A model generated the notes under the pieces. The model ran no database searches. It had not been told where the DNA came from and was given only the letters and a program-made list of their open reading frames with translations. A DNA stretch of 64,000 nucleotides from the NCBI RefSeq assembly GCF_002008365.1, contig NZ_MRDL01000046.1, positions 102,035 to 166,034 on the forward strand. The letters are read 5' to 3'. The stretch is from Rhizobium leguminosarum bv. viciae USDA 2370. Its GTDB lineage: Bacteria; Pseudomonadota; Alphaproteobacteria; Rhizobiales; Rhizobiaceae. Positions 1 to 8,990 of this stretch are shown piece by piece; the first letter of the stretch is position 1; each line of letters opens with the position of its first letter. The position numbers were made by a program, and so were the translations under genes.

Positions 1-187
1 ACCACTCAATCCGATAATCCGGATGAGCGCCATGATCGGCAGGAAACGAGAGATCGCGTCCACGCTCCGGGATCGAAAAGCCCTGTGCATCCGATCCCAG
101 TCCGGCGAACCCCTGCCCCGACGCCTGTTCAGCCAGAGAGACCATAGCCACTGCGACAAAGGCGGATGAAACTTTTCTAACGTTCAT
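1..187 (-). CDS. AttH/CrtC-like lipocalin-domain protein, 5' part only
   Basis: Reading leftwards from an ATG at 187 gives an open frame to the window edge, about 62 codons. It begins with a basic/hydrophobic leader (MNVRKVSSAFVAVAMVSLAE) that looks like a Sec signal peptide, followed by a stretch ending in DYRIEWW. That start of the mature protein is typical of the AttH / hydroxyneurosporene-synthase (CrtC)-like family of secreted lipocalin-fold proteins. The start overlaps the last 11 bases of the permease gene, so the two are translationally coupled. Together with the upstream permease and ATPase it fits the AttEFGH-type ABC export system. The family call rests on the N-terminus and the gene order only, because the rest lies outside the window. 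Confidence 0.7.
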   Translation of the reverse strand, partial: MNVRKVSSAFVAVAMVSLAEQASGQGFAGLGSDAQGFSIPERGRDLSFPADHGAHPDYRIEW

Positions 188-2585
188 TCGCGAAAATCCT
201 AAGCAGGTCTGCAGGATTGATCGTGGCCAGGCGCCTGACCGGCACCAGCACCGACAAGAACGCCGCCAGCAGCGCAATCGCTCCCAGCCAGAGCCAGTCG
301 ATCGGAAAGACCATCATCGGCAAGCGCCACCCGAAAGCCTCCACGTTCACAATCGAAAGCAGCACCCATGCCAGAGTAAGACCGACCGGAATCGCCGCCA
401 GAAATGTCACGAGCCACAGCGCCAGTGTCCGGGCAATTTCGTATAGAGCCAGATCTCGACGCCGCACACCGATCGCCCAGACTGGTGCAAGCTGCGGAAG
501 CCGAATTCCAGAGAGGGTCAAGAGGCTTGAGAACATGGCAAATCCCGCCACCGCCAGCGTGAGGACGTTCAGTGCACCTGTCACCTTAAATGTCTGGTCG
601 AAGATGGCTCGCGACTGTCGTTTGAGTGAAGCCTGGTCGACAATCGCTGTCTCAGGCAGACCCAATTCCGCGACTAGCTGAAGTTTCAGGTCCTGGGCTT
701 GCTCGGGAGGCACGCGGACGCCGTATCGGAGCTTCGGCACATTCGGGTAATGATCAACCAAGGTATCGATCCCAACAATTACCTGCCCGATGGGGTTTCC
801 GTAGTCTGAATAAACGCCAACTACGGTAGCAGTCCACCCACCCGGCATAACCAAAGGCTGGCCGATCTTAGCTTGACCACGACGCCACATCTGCTCGTTG
901 ACGAGAGCGCCCTGCCCGTTAGCAACCGTTCCCCACACGTCCTTATCGGAAGCGATCAGTGGCCAGTGCTCCCGATAGGTCGGATCATCTGCGACGCCAA
1001 AAATCTGGACCTGCTCACCTGAGACCTCACCGTCGACGCTCCAGATCGGAAGGACTGCTGTGGCGTGCCGCTGAAGCCAAGTCCGCAGTCGCTCGGACTG
1101 GTCGTCATCCTTGGCGGTCACGTATAGCTCTGCGGCCAAGCGTTGATCAAGCCATCCGATAAACGTCAATCGGAAACTGGAAACCATCGTGCCGACACCA
1201 ATGTTTGCCGACAATGCTAGAAGAAGGGCCATTAGGGCCAGCGACAGCCCCGGCAGCTGTATACGGGTATCTGCCCAGAACCATTCCATAAGAGCGCTTC
1301 TTGCGAACTGTTGAGCCGTGATCAGGGTAACGGCAATAAGCCCTGGCAGTATCAGTGCCGCTCCGAGAAGCAGGCAAGCGAGTACTGCAAAGCCCGCGAC
1401 AAGGCCGGACCCGGCTATTGCAAGGAGGGCTGCCAATATTAGCAACGATCCGCCAGCTCCAGCCTGATAAACCAGCGAGCGCGCTGATGCTCTCGCCCAC
1501 GCCCTTGGTTGAGCCGCTGCGAGGATCGGCAGTGTCCAGACGCGCCAAAGGCTCTGTGCCGAGGAAACGCCGGTCCCTCCAAGAGCGATCGCCAGTCCCG
1601 CTAGCCACCATTCGGGCCGAATTGACAGCGAGCCCGACACATTCGCCCCATACAAGTTCCGCAAGGTGGCAGCGACACCCGGCATCAAGAGCCAGGCGAT
1701 GATGTAGCCGAGAATAACCCCGAGAACGCCGGAAACCAGGGCCAGTATCGACAGTTCAACCACGATCATGACGGCCAGAGTCCGAAGGGAAACACCAAGA
1801 GATCGCAGTGTTCGAAGGGTACCGCGACGCTGTTCGAAGGTCAGGCCTGTTGTGGAGTAAACGATGAACAGACCGACGACGAACGACAGAAACCCGAAAG
1901 CGGTCAGGTTAAGGTGGAAGCTGTCCGTGAGGCGAGAGACATCCGGCTGGTCGGCCGGTTCGCGAATGGTCAGCCCCGGCGCTATTTGTTCGAGAGCTTG
2001 AACTGTAACCCGCTGCTCGGGAGCTATGACCAGACGGTCGATCTTCCCATGTTTTTCAAGCAATTTGTCCGCTACGGAGATGTCCACGAAGGCAGCGCCG
2101 TCTGGGACGTTGCCGTGGACTTTGACGGCCATTTCCGTGTTGCCACGCAGCCGCTCGGCAGTCGCGGCGGATACCAAAAGAAGCCCAGTGGTGGAAAAGA
2201 AGCCGGAGAGCTCCGCACCGTTTGCGATGGTCACGCCCGAACTACCCCTGGGCATGGTCAGCGGCTCGATGCCGACCATTCTTATCCGCACCGGCCCAAA
2301 GCGATAGTTGCCCTCGATGACAGGCGAAATGTTCAGGCCTGCTCGGCGAAGGCGTCCATATACCGCGGTCGCAATACCATCATCCTCCTTGGCAACGATC
2401 TGCCGAAGGCTTCCTTGCTCGAGAACCGATGATGCCCGTGCGTAACTTGCCCTAGCCTCTGCATTGATTGCTTGGACGCCGGACCAAAGCGCCGTTGCGA
2501 GCGTTATTCCCATGACCAAGGTGAGCAGCTGAAGCGGCTTTCGGCGCCAGTGCGACAGCAGCGCTGCGAAGGCGACGAGGTTCAT
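177..2585 (-). CDS. ABC transporter permease, duplicated FtsX/MacB type (AttFG-like fusion)
   Basis: 802-residue membrane protein. It has an N-terminal membrane segment (about 19-40) followed by a periplasmic MacB-like region, then a four-helix FtsX block (about 225-350). A central pair of helices (about 380-430) leads to a second periplasmic region and a second FtsX block (about 670-795) ending in NPADLLR, the usual C-terminal motif of the family. Two complete permease halves in one chain suggest a fusion of what are separate AttF and AttG subunits elsewhere. The ATG overlaps the ATPase stop by 4 bases (ATGA), and the 3' end overlaps the AttH-like gene by 11 bases. This type exports or extracts lipids, lipoproteins or peptides and does not import; the substrate is unknown. 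Confidence 0.85.
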   Translation of the reverse strand: MNLVAFAALLSHWRRKPLQLLTLVMGITLATALWSGVQAINAEARASYARASSVLEQGSLRQIVAKEDDGIATAVYGRLRRAGLNISPVIEGNYRFGPVRIRMVGIEPLTMPRGSSGVTIANGAELSGFFSTTGLLLVSAATAERLRGNTEMAVKVHGNVPDGAAFVDISVADKLLEKHGKIDRLVIAPEQRVTVQALEQIAPGLTIREPADQPDVSRLTDSFHLNLTAFGFLSFVVGLFIVYSTTGLTFEQRRGTLRTLRSLGVSLRTLAVMIVVELSILALVSGVLGVILGYIIAWLLMPGVAATLRNLYGANVSGSLSIRPEWWLAGLAIALGGTGVSSAQSLWRVWTLPILAAAQPRAWARASARSLVYQAGAGGSLLILAALLAIAGSGLVAGFAVLACLLLGAALILPGLIAVTLITAQQFARSALMEWFWADTRIQLPGLSLALMALLLALSANIGVGTMVSSFRLTFIGWLDQRLAAELYVTAKDDDQSERLRTWLQRHATAVLPIWSVDGEVSGEQVQIFGVADDPTYREHWPLIASDKDVWGTVANGQGALVNEQMWRRGQAKIGQPLVMPGGWTATVVGVYSDYGNPIGQVIVGIDTLVDHYPNVPKLRYGVRVPPEQAQDLKLQLVAELGLPETAIVDQASLKRQSRAIFDQTFKVTGALNVLTLAVAGFAMFSSLLTLSGIRLPQLAPVWAIGVRRRDLALYEIARTLALWLVTFLAAIPVGLTLAWVLLSIVNVEAFGWRLPMMVFPIDWLWLGAIALLAAFLSVLVPVRRLATINPADLLRIFANER

Positions 2586-3241
2586 TCGACAATCTTCCCG
2601 CCGCGAAGAACCACTATTCGATCCAGACCGCCTGCAAGCCTTGCGGAGTGAGTCACAAGCAGAAGAGCGGACCTCGCGGTCCGTGACAGACTGACCATAA
2701 GATCTAGGACCCTGTCTCCGGTCTGCTCATCCAGGTTGCCCGTTGGCTCATCCGCGAGAATGAGTGGCGGCCGCGCGGCCAAGGTCCGCCCAATCGCAAC
2801 GCGCTGTTGCTGACCTCCAGATAGTTGCTCGGGGTAGCGGCTGATGTAATCACGCAGCCCCAATTTGCCAATCAGCTCCATCTCCCAAGCAGGATCAAAT
2901 CGATCGGCGAGCTTTGCGTGGAATGAGATATTGGCGGCGACTGTCAGCGAAGGGATGAGATTAAACTGTTGAAAAACCAAGCCCACCTGGGTTCTACGGT
3001 AATGAGCGCATTCATTCTCATTAAGCTGCCGGATGTCCCGTCCGTTCATGACGATGGATCCACTATCCGCGCGATCCAGGCAGCCAGCCAGGTGCAGCAG
3101 CGTACTCTTGCCACTGCCGGACTCTCCCGTCAGGGCCACGCTTTCGCCAGAGGCCACCTGAAGGTCGACCCCCTTTAGTATTTCGATTAGCCCCTCGGCC
3201 GTGGTGTAGGATTTTCTGACGCCTGAGAGGGTAAGGATCAT
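2582..3241 (-). CDS. ABC transporter ATP-binding protein, LolD/MacB type (AttE-like)
   Basis: 219-residue stand-alone ATPase. Walker A GESGSGKST is at about 39-47, the Q-loop reads VFQQFNL, the signature is LSGGQQQR, and Walker B with D-loop reads LILADEPTGNLDE. The switch His is in LLVTHS. The signature and the TGNLD motif are typical of the LolD/FtsE/MacB branch that drives FtsX-type permeases, matching the next gene. It is the first gene of the minus-strand operon ATPase-permease-AttH. A purine-rich ribosome site (AAGAGA) lies just before the ATG. Family assignment is secure; the exported substrate cannot be told. Confidence 0.92.
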   Translation of the reverse strand: MILTLSGVRKSYTTAEGLIEILKGVDLQVASGESVALTGESGSGKSTLLHLAGCLDRADSGSIVMNGRDIRQLNENECAHYRRTQVGLVFQQFNLIPSLTVAANISFHAKLADRFDPAWEMELIGKLGLRDYISRYPEQLSGGQQQRVAIGRTLAARPPLILADEPTGNLDEQTGDRVLDLMVSLSRTARSALLLVTHSARLAGGLDRIVVLRGGKIVE

Positions 3242-3767
3242 GTCGGTCTCTTAGTCAGGGATTCGCAGAATGCAACGACCTATGGGTGACCTAAGAATTT
3301 ATTCGGAGGATCACAAGACCTTGGTCCGAAACGTTCACCTTTGAAGGGCCAAGCCTACCACGTTCGCCGCGACCTACCGCTAACTGGGATCGCTTCAGCT
3401 CGTAGTCAGCGTGGCCCCACGACGAACCAAGGAGTCGATACCTAATCGCCATGTCAACTTGCGGTACAGTAGAATTCCAAGCTTGAAGAGCGACGGAGAA
3501 CAGTCGTTCGGCCGCTGGACCAAGCGAGCCGCGGCAAGATGGGCATGATGACCCAGCTCGCACGGTTAATATCCATGCCACATCGCTGGAGTTCGTGCAG
3601 AGTGAGCACCTCGAAGCATCGAGATTAGATATGCTGCGAAACCAGCACAACCTGCCGAGAGTACCGCACCGCAAAGCGTCATCATCCACAACAGATAAGG
3701 GATGGCGCCCGCATCTGGTCACAATGCGATGTCAATAGGCAGATCCGAATGGCTGGTTTGTCACTCT
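3242..3767. other. intergenic region with no supported gene
   Basis: 526 bases between the divergent ATPase and lipoprotein genes. It must hold the promoters of both. A 143-codon open frame on the minus strand (3291-3722) is Cys/Arg/Ser-rich, resembles nothing known, and overlaps the lipoprotein start region, so it is not called. A short frame inside it starting at 3686 with a lipoprotein-like leader (LSAGC) could be the remnant of a small lipoprotein but stops after about 39 codons. No tRNA, repeat or clear promoter motif was recognised. Confidence 0.4.
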
Positions 3768-4136
3768 ATGCTTTCAAAACTGATCGTGACTACCCTTGTG
3801 TCGCTTGTGCTGGTGGTTACCGCTTGCTCACACCCCGAGCCGCTTCAGACGTCCACAATTGCTCCGGTCGCTTCGACGGCAGTTCCGATCACCGACCAAA
3901 TGGTGATTGCCGAAACCGTGGGACGGGCCACGGTCGGTTCTGATCCGCTAGCGTGGGCTAACCCGTCCACTGGCAGCGCTGGGGTTATCGAGCAAGTCCG
4001 GCCAGGCACAAACAATCCAGACGGATGCCGCGACTTCGTCACAAGCAAGCAGAGTCTTGAGGGCGTGAGTCGGTTCAATGGTGTCGCTTGTCCAGCAGAT
4101 GGATCTTGGAAGCTAAACGGCTCGGGCTTGCACTAG
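3768..4136 (+). CDS. small surface lipoprotein, RT0821/Lpp0805 (COG4520)-like
   Basis: 122 residues from the ATG at 3768. This start is chosen because it puts the signal peptide at the very N-terminus; an in-frame extension to 3702 would add 22 residues before it. The leader MLSKLIVTTLVSLVLVVTAC ends in a lipobox (VTAC), so the mature protein starts at a lipidated Cys20. The C-terminal half (CRDFVTS...GVACPADGSWK) is the short conserved domain of alphaproteobacterial RT0821/Lpp0805-type surface antigens. It probably sits at the outer membrane. The function is unknown in the family. The 3' end overlaps the convergent frame at 4075-4437. Confidence 0.75.
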   Translation: MLSKLIVTTLVSLVLVVTACSHPEPLQTSTIAPVASTAVPITDQMVIAETVGRATVGSDPLAWANPSTGSAGVIEQVRPGTNNPDGCRDFVTSKQSLEGVSRFNGVACPADGSWKLNGSGLH

Positions 4137-4437
4137 GAACCCAAGTTGGATCGGGTTCAGCGATTCCCTCACGCTGGCGATAGTAGTCAGGCTTGGTAGG
4201 CAGCGTCAGGCCGAACTTTTCGAGCATGCGCTCGATCAGGTCCATGGCCTCGGCTGCAAGACCCGCATAACCTTCCTGGCGCTTCTCAAAGAAGCCATCG
4301 AACCCGGGCCTGGCGTCCTTCGGCGGCGAAAGGATGGGATCCGGAACGTGAAACGCGAATTCGCCTTCATCCATCGGATTGAATTCTGGGATGTCCCGGA
4401 CTGCCGCATAGCTCGCGCCAACGAGTAGATATTGCAC
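4075..4437 (-). CDS. hypothetical protein
   Basis: 120 codons from a GTG at 4437. The product is acidic in its middle, with an amphipathic stretch around residues 50-75 (EKRQEGYAGLAAEAMDLIER) and proline-rich ends. I do not recognise the family and see no membrane segment or signal peptide. It overlaps the lipoprotein gene tail to tail by 62 bases, which is unusual and leaves open that the last 20 codons have been extended by loss of an earlier stop. The overlapping alternative frame (4236-4421) is Arg/Ser-rich and looks like a shadow. Expression is unproven. Confidence 0.4.
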   Translation of the reverse strand: MQYLLVGASYAAVRDIPEFNPMDEGEFAFHVPDPILSPPKDARPGFDGFFEKRQEGYAGLAAEAMDLIERMLEKFGLTLPTKPDYYRQREGIAEPDPTWVPSASPSRLASKIHLLDKRHH

Positions 4438-4458
4438 TGGCCATTATTGACGGCTTGT

Positions 4459-5127
4459 TCAGGAGTGTCTTCCGGTTAGCGTTTTACTTCCGCGGGCGGC
4501 CGTGGTGACGGCATTGAGTCGTTCAGGCGAAAGAACGTGAATGATACGATGAGTTAGGCCGTCCATACGTATGGCACGTCTCGCCGTCAGTCCTGTGAAG
4601 GACCGCGCCACCGACTCGGTAGTCAATCCGAGGTAGTCCGCGATATCCCGACGTGACATGAACAGTTCGAAATTCTGCGCTCCAGTTCGCGCGGCCATCT
4701 CGATGATGAAGGCCGCCACACGGCCAATCGCACTCTGGCATACCATGGCGAGTTGGCGATCCCTGGCGGCAGAAACTTCCTTCACTGCCAAGTCCATTAG
4801 ATCGATCGGCACGGTGCGCATATTGGAAAGGGAATAACTGATTAGGTGCAAATCGCAGATCGCCTCGGTAAATGCAGCCCGCCGCTCACCGCCCTCGAGT
4901 CCGAACCATTCGCCTGCGCAGTGAAAAGATAGGATGTAGCGACGTCCATCCGCCAGCAGGCGGTATATCCTGACCGCTCCTACCTCGATGTAGTAGAGGC
5001 TCGACGAAGGGTCGTCCTCCCGATAGATCAGTTCGTCAGCCGGACGACATTCAGGCCTACCCGCTGTGAACTGGTACATTGAACGGGTTTCAATTCTCGG
5101 CTCGGGATTGAAGTTCGCGATCGACAT
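4459..5127 (-). CDS. Crp/Fnr-family transcriptional regulator
   Basis: 222 residues. The N-terminal cyclic-nucleotide-binding-like beta-roll (about 30-130) has the typical run YYIEVGAVRIYRLLADGRR. A dimerisation helix follows, then a winged helix with the recognition segment SRRDIADYLGLTTESVARSF (about 160-180), which matches the FixK/Fnr branch. No N-terminal cysteine cluster for an FeS centre is present, so it is more FixK-like than Fnr-like. A GAGGGG ribosome site precedes the ATG. It stands alone, with no obvious target operator seen nearby. The signal sensed is unknown. Confidence 0.88.
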   Translation of the reverse strand: MSIANFNPEPRIETRSMYQFTAGRPECRPADELIYREDDPSSSLYYIEVGAVRIYRLLADGRRYILSFHCAGEWFGLEGGERRAAFTEAICDLHLISYSLSNMRTVPIDLMDLAVKEVSAARDRQLAMVCQSAIGRVAAFIIEMAARTGAQNFELFMSRRDIADYLGLTTESVARSFTGLTARRAIRMDGLTHRIIHVLSPERLNAVTTAARGSKTLTGRHS

Positions 5128-5374
5128 ATTTAGCCCCTCTCACTGAGCACTAAGCGGTCAGCAAACGGATGAGAATTGGGGACGTCCTCTAAGCACTATT
5201 ACGAGGTGTTACCTGATATCAGTGATATCTCCTTGAGCCGCACAGCGTTCTCCCTCCCTCTGCCTCTCCCTAGTCCGCTGGCACTCGTGCCGATCAGCGT
5301 TCCCATACGCCCTCGCCGAAATGGCTAGCTTTGTGCGGATTGTTCGGTAGACGGGGTGAGTTATATAGGATTGC

Positions 5375-6319
5375 CTAATATATAGGTGACGCGCTTTGTC
5401 GCTCGCCGATGACAGCAAGTGGCGCCACGGACGTGGCAATGCTCCCCGCAACGTCCGATTGGATTTTAAACACTGTCTCTTTGCCTATATCGTCGTAGTA
5501 GTTTTCAGCCCAGACGACAGCGCCATCCGACCGCCTCACCAGCCGGGCCGACGATCGTAGTGTCTCTCCGTCCATTAGCACCGCGCCCTGGAGAACATAG
5601 AGACTATCTCTCGCACTCGACGCGCCGTCGGCCTTTACGACTATGTTCTTGAGCGAAAACAGCTTGTTCACCAGGTCGTAGGAAAGACCTTGAGACATGG
5701 CCGACGCTGCCGGGGCTTGGGATATCGGCTCAAATGGTTCGACGAGGATCGATGGTATTGTCGTCGTGGTAGCCGGGTTCGGTGCGTCCAGCCAAACCCA
5801 TGCCTGAGCCAGGACGAAAGCCCCTATGGTCGCTGCGGTCACCAGCCATTGCCACGACTCCGGAAGCGCGACGGCGGCATTGCGCGTAAAAGTCGCGTCC
5901 ATAGGCATGGGCGGGGGCTTCTGGGCTGGAGCCGTCGCCTGGCCGTCCGACACCTCCCGCATCCGGAAGCTTGGCACATATGTCCCTTTGGGGATGGTTA
6001 TGACAACGTCATCTTGCGACCCTTCGAGCAGATAATACCGCTCCAACTCTCGCCGGATGCGGCTGGCCTCTACTCGGACACAGGGGTCGCTCTGGGCGTC
6101 GAAGGAAGCATCCCGACCAAATACCACTTGGGCGATTGTGAAGGCCTTGAGGTATCCTCCTCTCCCATCGAGGGTTTCCTCGATGATAAACTGCAGAAAT
6201 CTTCTTGCCCGCTGCGGTAGGTCAAAGTCACGACTGCTCAATATGCGATCGAGTTGCTCCATGACCTGATCTGGAGAAGGTTTAAGGGAGCGCATGGTAT
6301 CCGCGTTTGCACCTGTCAT
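5375..6319 (-). CDS. membrane-anchored winged-helix-like regulator with FlgO/TolB-N-like C-terminal domain
   Basis: 314 residues. Residues 15-117 form the N-terminal domain found in many rhizobial cyclase- and TPR-linked proteins (LPQRARRFLQFIIEET...VFGRD...DPCVRVEASRIRRELERYY...PKGTYVP), thought to be a winged-helix DNA-binding fold. One membrane helix follows at about 156-177. The C-terminal part (about 188-305, with SILVEPFEPIS and VLQGAVLMDGETLR...RLVRRSDGAVVWAE) matches the FlgO/TolB-N type domain that usually precedes TPR repeats; here the TPR part is absent. A GGGGAG ribosome site supports the ATG at 6319. By analogy with CadC it may be a membrane-bound one-component regulator; the target is unknown. 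Confidence 0.6.
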   Translation of the reverse strand: MTGANADTMRSLKPSPDQVMEQLDRILSSRDFDLPQRARRFLQFIIEETLDGRGGYLKAFTIAQVVFGRDASFDAQSDPCVRVEASRIRRELERYYLLEGSQDDVVITIPKGTYVPSFRMREVSDGQATAPAQKPPPMPMDATFTRNAAVALPESWQWLVTAATIGAFVLAQAWVWLDAPNPATTTTIPSILVEPFEPISQAPAASAMSQGLSYDLVNKLFSLKNIVVKADGASSARDSLYVLQGAVLMDGETLRSSARLVRRSDGAVVWAENYYDDIGKETVFKIQSDVAGSIATSVAPLAVIGERQSASPIY

Positions 6320-6676
6320 TGCCGCTCCCCATTAAGAAATGCAGTGAATCGCAAACTCTCACGCGCAGTCCGGAGACGGTTCGTTCTTTAGCATATGCTT
6401 AATAACAGAGATGACACGATCCTGACCAGCTGTGAAGCGCGTAATGGTAATAGGACCGTAAATGACAACCAGAGGTGGTGGCCATCGCCCCGCGATCGGC
6501 GGAGGTCCACGGCGGCATGATCCGCGTCGGTTTACAATATTCTTCTAATATAGGAATTTCACGGCGATGAGATATGGACCGGACGACTGTCATTCACCAC
6601 GTTTTGCATGTAGTCTGGCTACTCCGTCGTTTCTCTTGGCTTCATTTGCAGTGACATTGAACGCCTTGGAGCGTGA
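6320..6676. other. intergenic region between divergent genes
   Basis: 357 bases between the divergent genes at 5375-6319 and 6677-7123, and therefore the site of both promoters. The 64-codon frame at 6399-6593 on the minus strand has no recognisable protein features and is not called. AT-rich patches at 6390-6415 and 6530-6560 could be promoter regions, but no consensus box is clear enough to mark. Confidence 0.35.
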
Positions 6677-7123
6677 ATGGATACCCCCGCAATCATAGTG
6701 GACTACGCCCAAGTAATCCAAACCTCGTTAGCCCCGGTATTCCTCCTGGCAGGCACCGGCGGTTTTGTCGGCATTTACGTCACTCGTCTCGGAAGGGTGT
6801 CAGACAGACTGAATGAGGTCACCGACACCCCTCTTCCAAGGCAGAACCGTCAAAGGCAACTGATGTATCTGCGACGTCGTACGCTGATCTTGGAAGTAGC
6901 CGTGATATTTGGTGCGGTGGCTGGCATCTGCACGAGTTGCGCAATCCTCAATCTTCTGTCGGGTGCCCTGGCGATACGTTTGCAACCAGAAAACCTCGTC
7001 TGGTTCTTCGGCGGCGCGATCGTATCATTGATGTTGTCGCTGGTTTCGTTCCTGCTTGAACTTATCGTCGCCGGCTCCAGCATGCTTCTGCAGGTCAAGA
7101 TGGATCGCGATCGGGGCAGATAA
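6677..7123 (+). CDS. DUF2721 family integral membrane protein
   Basis: 148 residues. Hydrophobic segments are seen at about 17-35, 73-97 and 105-135, separated by a conserved basic loop (VTRLGRVSDRLNEV and QLMYLRRRTLIL) that is characteristic of DUF2721. Members are small inner-membrane proteins of unknown role. The next gene (EAL protein) begins 87 bases downstream on the same strand, so they may be co-transcribed. The start at 6677 follows a GGAGCG purine run. Confidence 0.8.
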   Translation: MDTPAIIVDYAQVIQTSLAPVFLLAGTGGFVGIYVTRLGRVSDRLNEVTDTPLPRQNRQRQLMYLRRRTLILEVAVIFGAVAGICTSCAILNLLSGALAIRLQPENLVWFFGGAIVSLMLSLVSFLLELIVAGSSMLLQVKMDRDRGR

Positions 7124-7210
7124 GTCCGAGACTGCACCGTTCGCCTGCGAGCAATCCCTATTCTTTAACGATTGCCATCTATGGTGTTTTGGTTGAGTTA
7201 CGGGTGGCTC

Positions 7211-8806
7211 ATGCAAGCAAGACGGTATCGCGTTATCTCGCTAGGCATTGTTCTTGCAGTCGTTGGGGCTGTCGCGCCGCTCGCCGCCATGGCTTATGCC
7301 TCTTGGCAGATCGCAATAGCCAAGGAATTGTCTATCCTTCGCGAACATGCCGTCAGCGTCACCGAGCGCGCAAAGTTCACGTTTTCCGACGCGCGCCAAG
7401 CGCTCGTCGATATGAATGCGGCAAACGTTGCTCCATGCTCGCAAGAGCACATCGCGCTGATGCGCAAGATGACGATGAATACCGTATCTGTCGAAGAGAT
7501 CGGCTACTTCGAGGACGGCAAGTTAAAATGCACCTCATGGGGTATAACGGAAGCCGACATCCGCAAGGAAGGTGGAGATTATACCACTTCCAACGGCGTA
7601 CAGGTGCATCTGCGAATTCTTCCGCTTATCAGCCGTGGGAAATCCATGACGGAGCTTTCCCTCGGCAGTTACAATGCCTTGGTCGTACCTTCGAGGTTTG
7701 TCGATGTCGAGCTGCGTCCGGGGATATCACTCGTCCTCTTTAGTAATACAGGGTTGCTGATCGACGGGGTTAATGATCCCGATGTTTCGTTTGCGCGCCA
7801 TCACCTGCACAATGATGACGGCGGGATTGACGGCGAAAGGATGTTCGCGTCGGTAGTGGGAGACGGCGTTGTCGCCGTGGCATCAGAGCAGTCAAAGATG
7901 GTCTACGGTCAGCTCCGTCGCGAGTTGGCGTTGTTTCTTCCTGTAGGCCTGTTCATTGCCGCCTTCATCGTGGTGATGGTCGTGGTGTTTTCTAGAGGCA
8001 GGCTGTCGCCACGTGCCGAGCTTGAGTTTGCGATCCAAAAGCGGCAATTCATCGTGCACTACCAGCCGATCGTCGAACTAGCGACCGGCATCTGCGTGGG
8101 TGCCGAAGCGTTGGTGCGATGGAGGCGGCGAGATGGCAGCCTCGTCAGGCCTGATCTCTTCATTCCTCTGGCGGAGGAAACGGGACTGATCGTGGCGATC
8201 ACCGACCAGGTACTCGACGAGGTCGTTCGAGAACTGAAGACTGTGCTGGTTGGCGACAGAGGGCTGCACATTGCCATCAATCTCTCCGCGGCAGACATCA
8301 AGTCGGGCCGCTTCATCGATATGATAGCCGAAAAACTTCAGCACACGGGCATTCGCAATGAGCAAATCTGGTTGGAGGCGACCGAAAGGGGCTTCATCGA
8401 CGTCGATGCCGCCCGCGCGAATTTGGACAGAGCGCGAAGGGCTGGCCATTCGATCGCCATTGACGACTTTGGCACAGGGTATTCAAGTCTTCAGTATCTT
8501 CAAGGTTTGCCTGTAGATGCGCTCAAGATCGACAAATCGTTTATCGATACGATCGGACGAGGCGCGGCGACGAGTTCGGTAACTTTGCACATCATCGAGA
8601 TGGCAAAAGAGCTTGGGCTGTTCTCCGTGGCGGAAGGTGTCGAGACCGAAGCGCAAGCCGCCTATCTTCGCGAACACGGCGTTTCGTTCGGACAAGGCTG
8701 GCTTTTTTCCAAGCCGCTCGCCGCGAAGGACCTTATCGAATTTCGGGATGCCTCAGTTGCCCAATTTGGAAAGGCTCCGGAGATCATACGGGCCGACAAA
8801 TGGTAG
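7211..8806 (+). CDS. CSS-motif EAL-domain cyclic-di-GMP phosphodiesterase
   Basis: 531 residues from the ATG at 7211, chosen for its CGGGTGG ribosome-like site and because the first membrane helix then starts at once; in-frame TTG 7172 and ATG 7181 lack a clear site. Layout: helix (about 9-30), periplasmic CSS-motif sensor with a Cys-Ser pair (APCSQEH) and a second Cys in its C-terminal half, helix (about 240-262), then the EAL domain. Catalytic features look intact: EAL (GAEALVRW), INLSA, EATERG, DDFGTGYSS, the lysine in ALKID, and the final glutamate in AEGVETE. Proteins of this class hydrolyse c-di-GMP, controlled by the redox state of the periplasmic cysteines. It should therefore lower c-di-GMP and favour motility over biofilm. 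Confidence 0.9.
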   Translation: MQARRYRVISLGIVLAVVGAVAPLAAMAYASWQIAIAKELSILREHAVSVTERAKFTFSDARQALVDMNAANVAPCSQEHIALMRKMTMNTVSVEEIGYFEDGKLKCTSWGITEADIRKEGGDYTTSNGVQVHLRILPLISRGKSMTELSLGSYNALVVPSRFVDVELRPGISLVLFSNTGLLIDGVNDPDVSFARHHLHNDDGGIDGERMFASVVGDGVVAVASEQSKMVYGQLRRELALFLPVGLFIAAFIVVMVVVFSRGRLSPRAELEFAIQKRQFIVHYQPIVELATGICVGAEALVRWRRRDGSLVRPDLFIPLAEETGLIVAITDQVLDEVVRELKTVLVGDRGLHIAINLSAADIKSGRFIDMIAEKLQHTGIRNEQIWLEATERGFIDVDAARANLDRARRAGHSIAIDDFGTGYSSLQYLQGLPVDALKIDKSFIDTIGRGAATSSVTLHIIEMAKELGLFSVAEGVETEAQAAYLREHGVSFGQGWLFSKPLAAKDLIEFRDASVAQFGKAPEIIRADKW

Positions 8807-8990
8807 AGACGATGCCCTTTCACGGCCTTCGGTAGCCGAGGCTGAACGCCCGCAACAAGGTTGGCAGATGATGGTAATCTCGCCACCGGACGATCGCAGG
8901 TACCGCTACCACTTCCAGGGGACGCGGCTGTATCGTATACCCCGATGTCCATGGAATAAAGGCATTCTAAATCCCGGTTTTCAAACTGGG

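Noticed and set aside
3291..3722. 143-codon open frame on the minus strand
   Set aside because: Low-complexity Cys/Arg/Ser composition and no family; occupies a divergent promoter region. Could contain a lipoprotein remnant but cannot be supported.
5209..5451. 80-codon open frame on the minus strand
   Set aside because: No start site, Arg-rich, overlaps the end of the regulator gene at 5375-6319.
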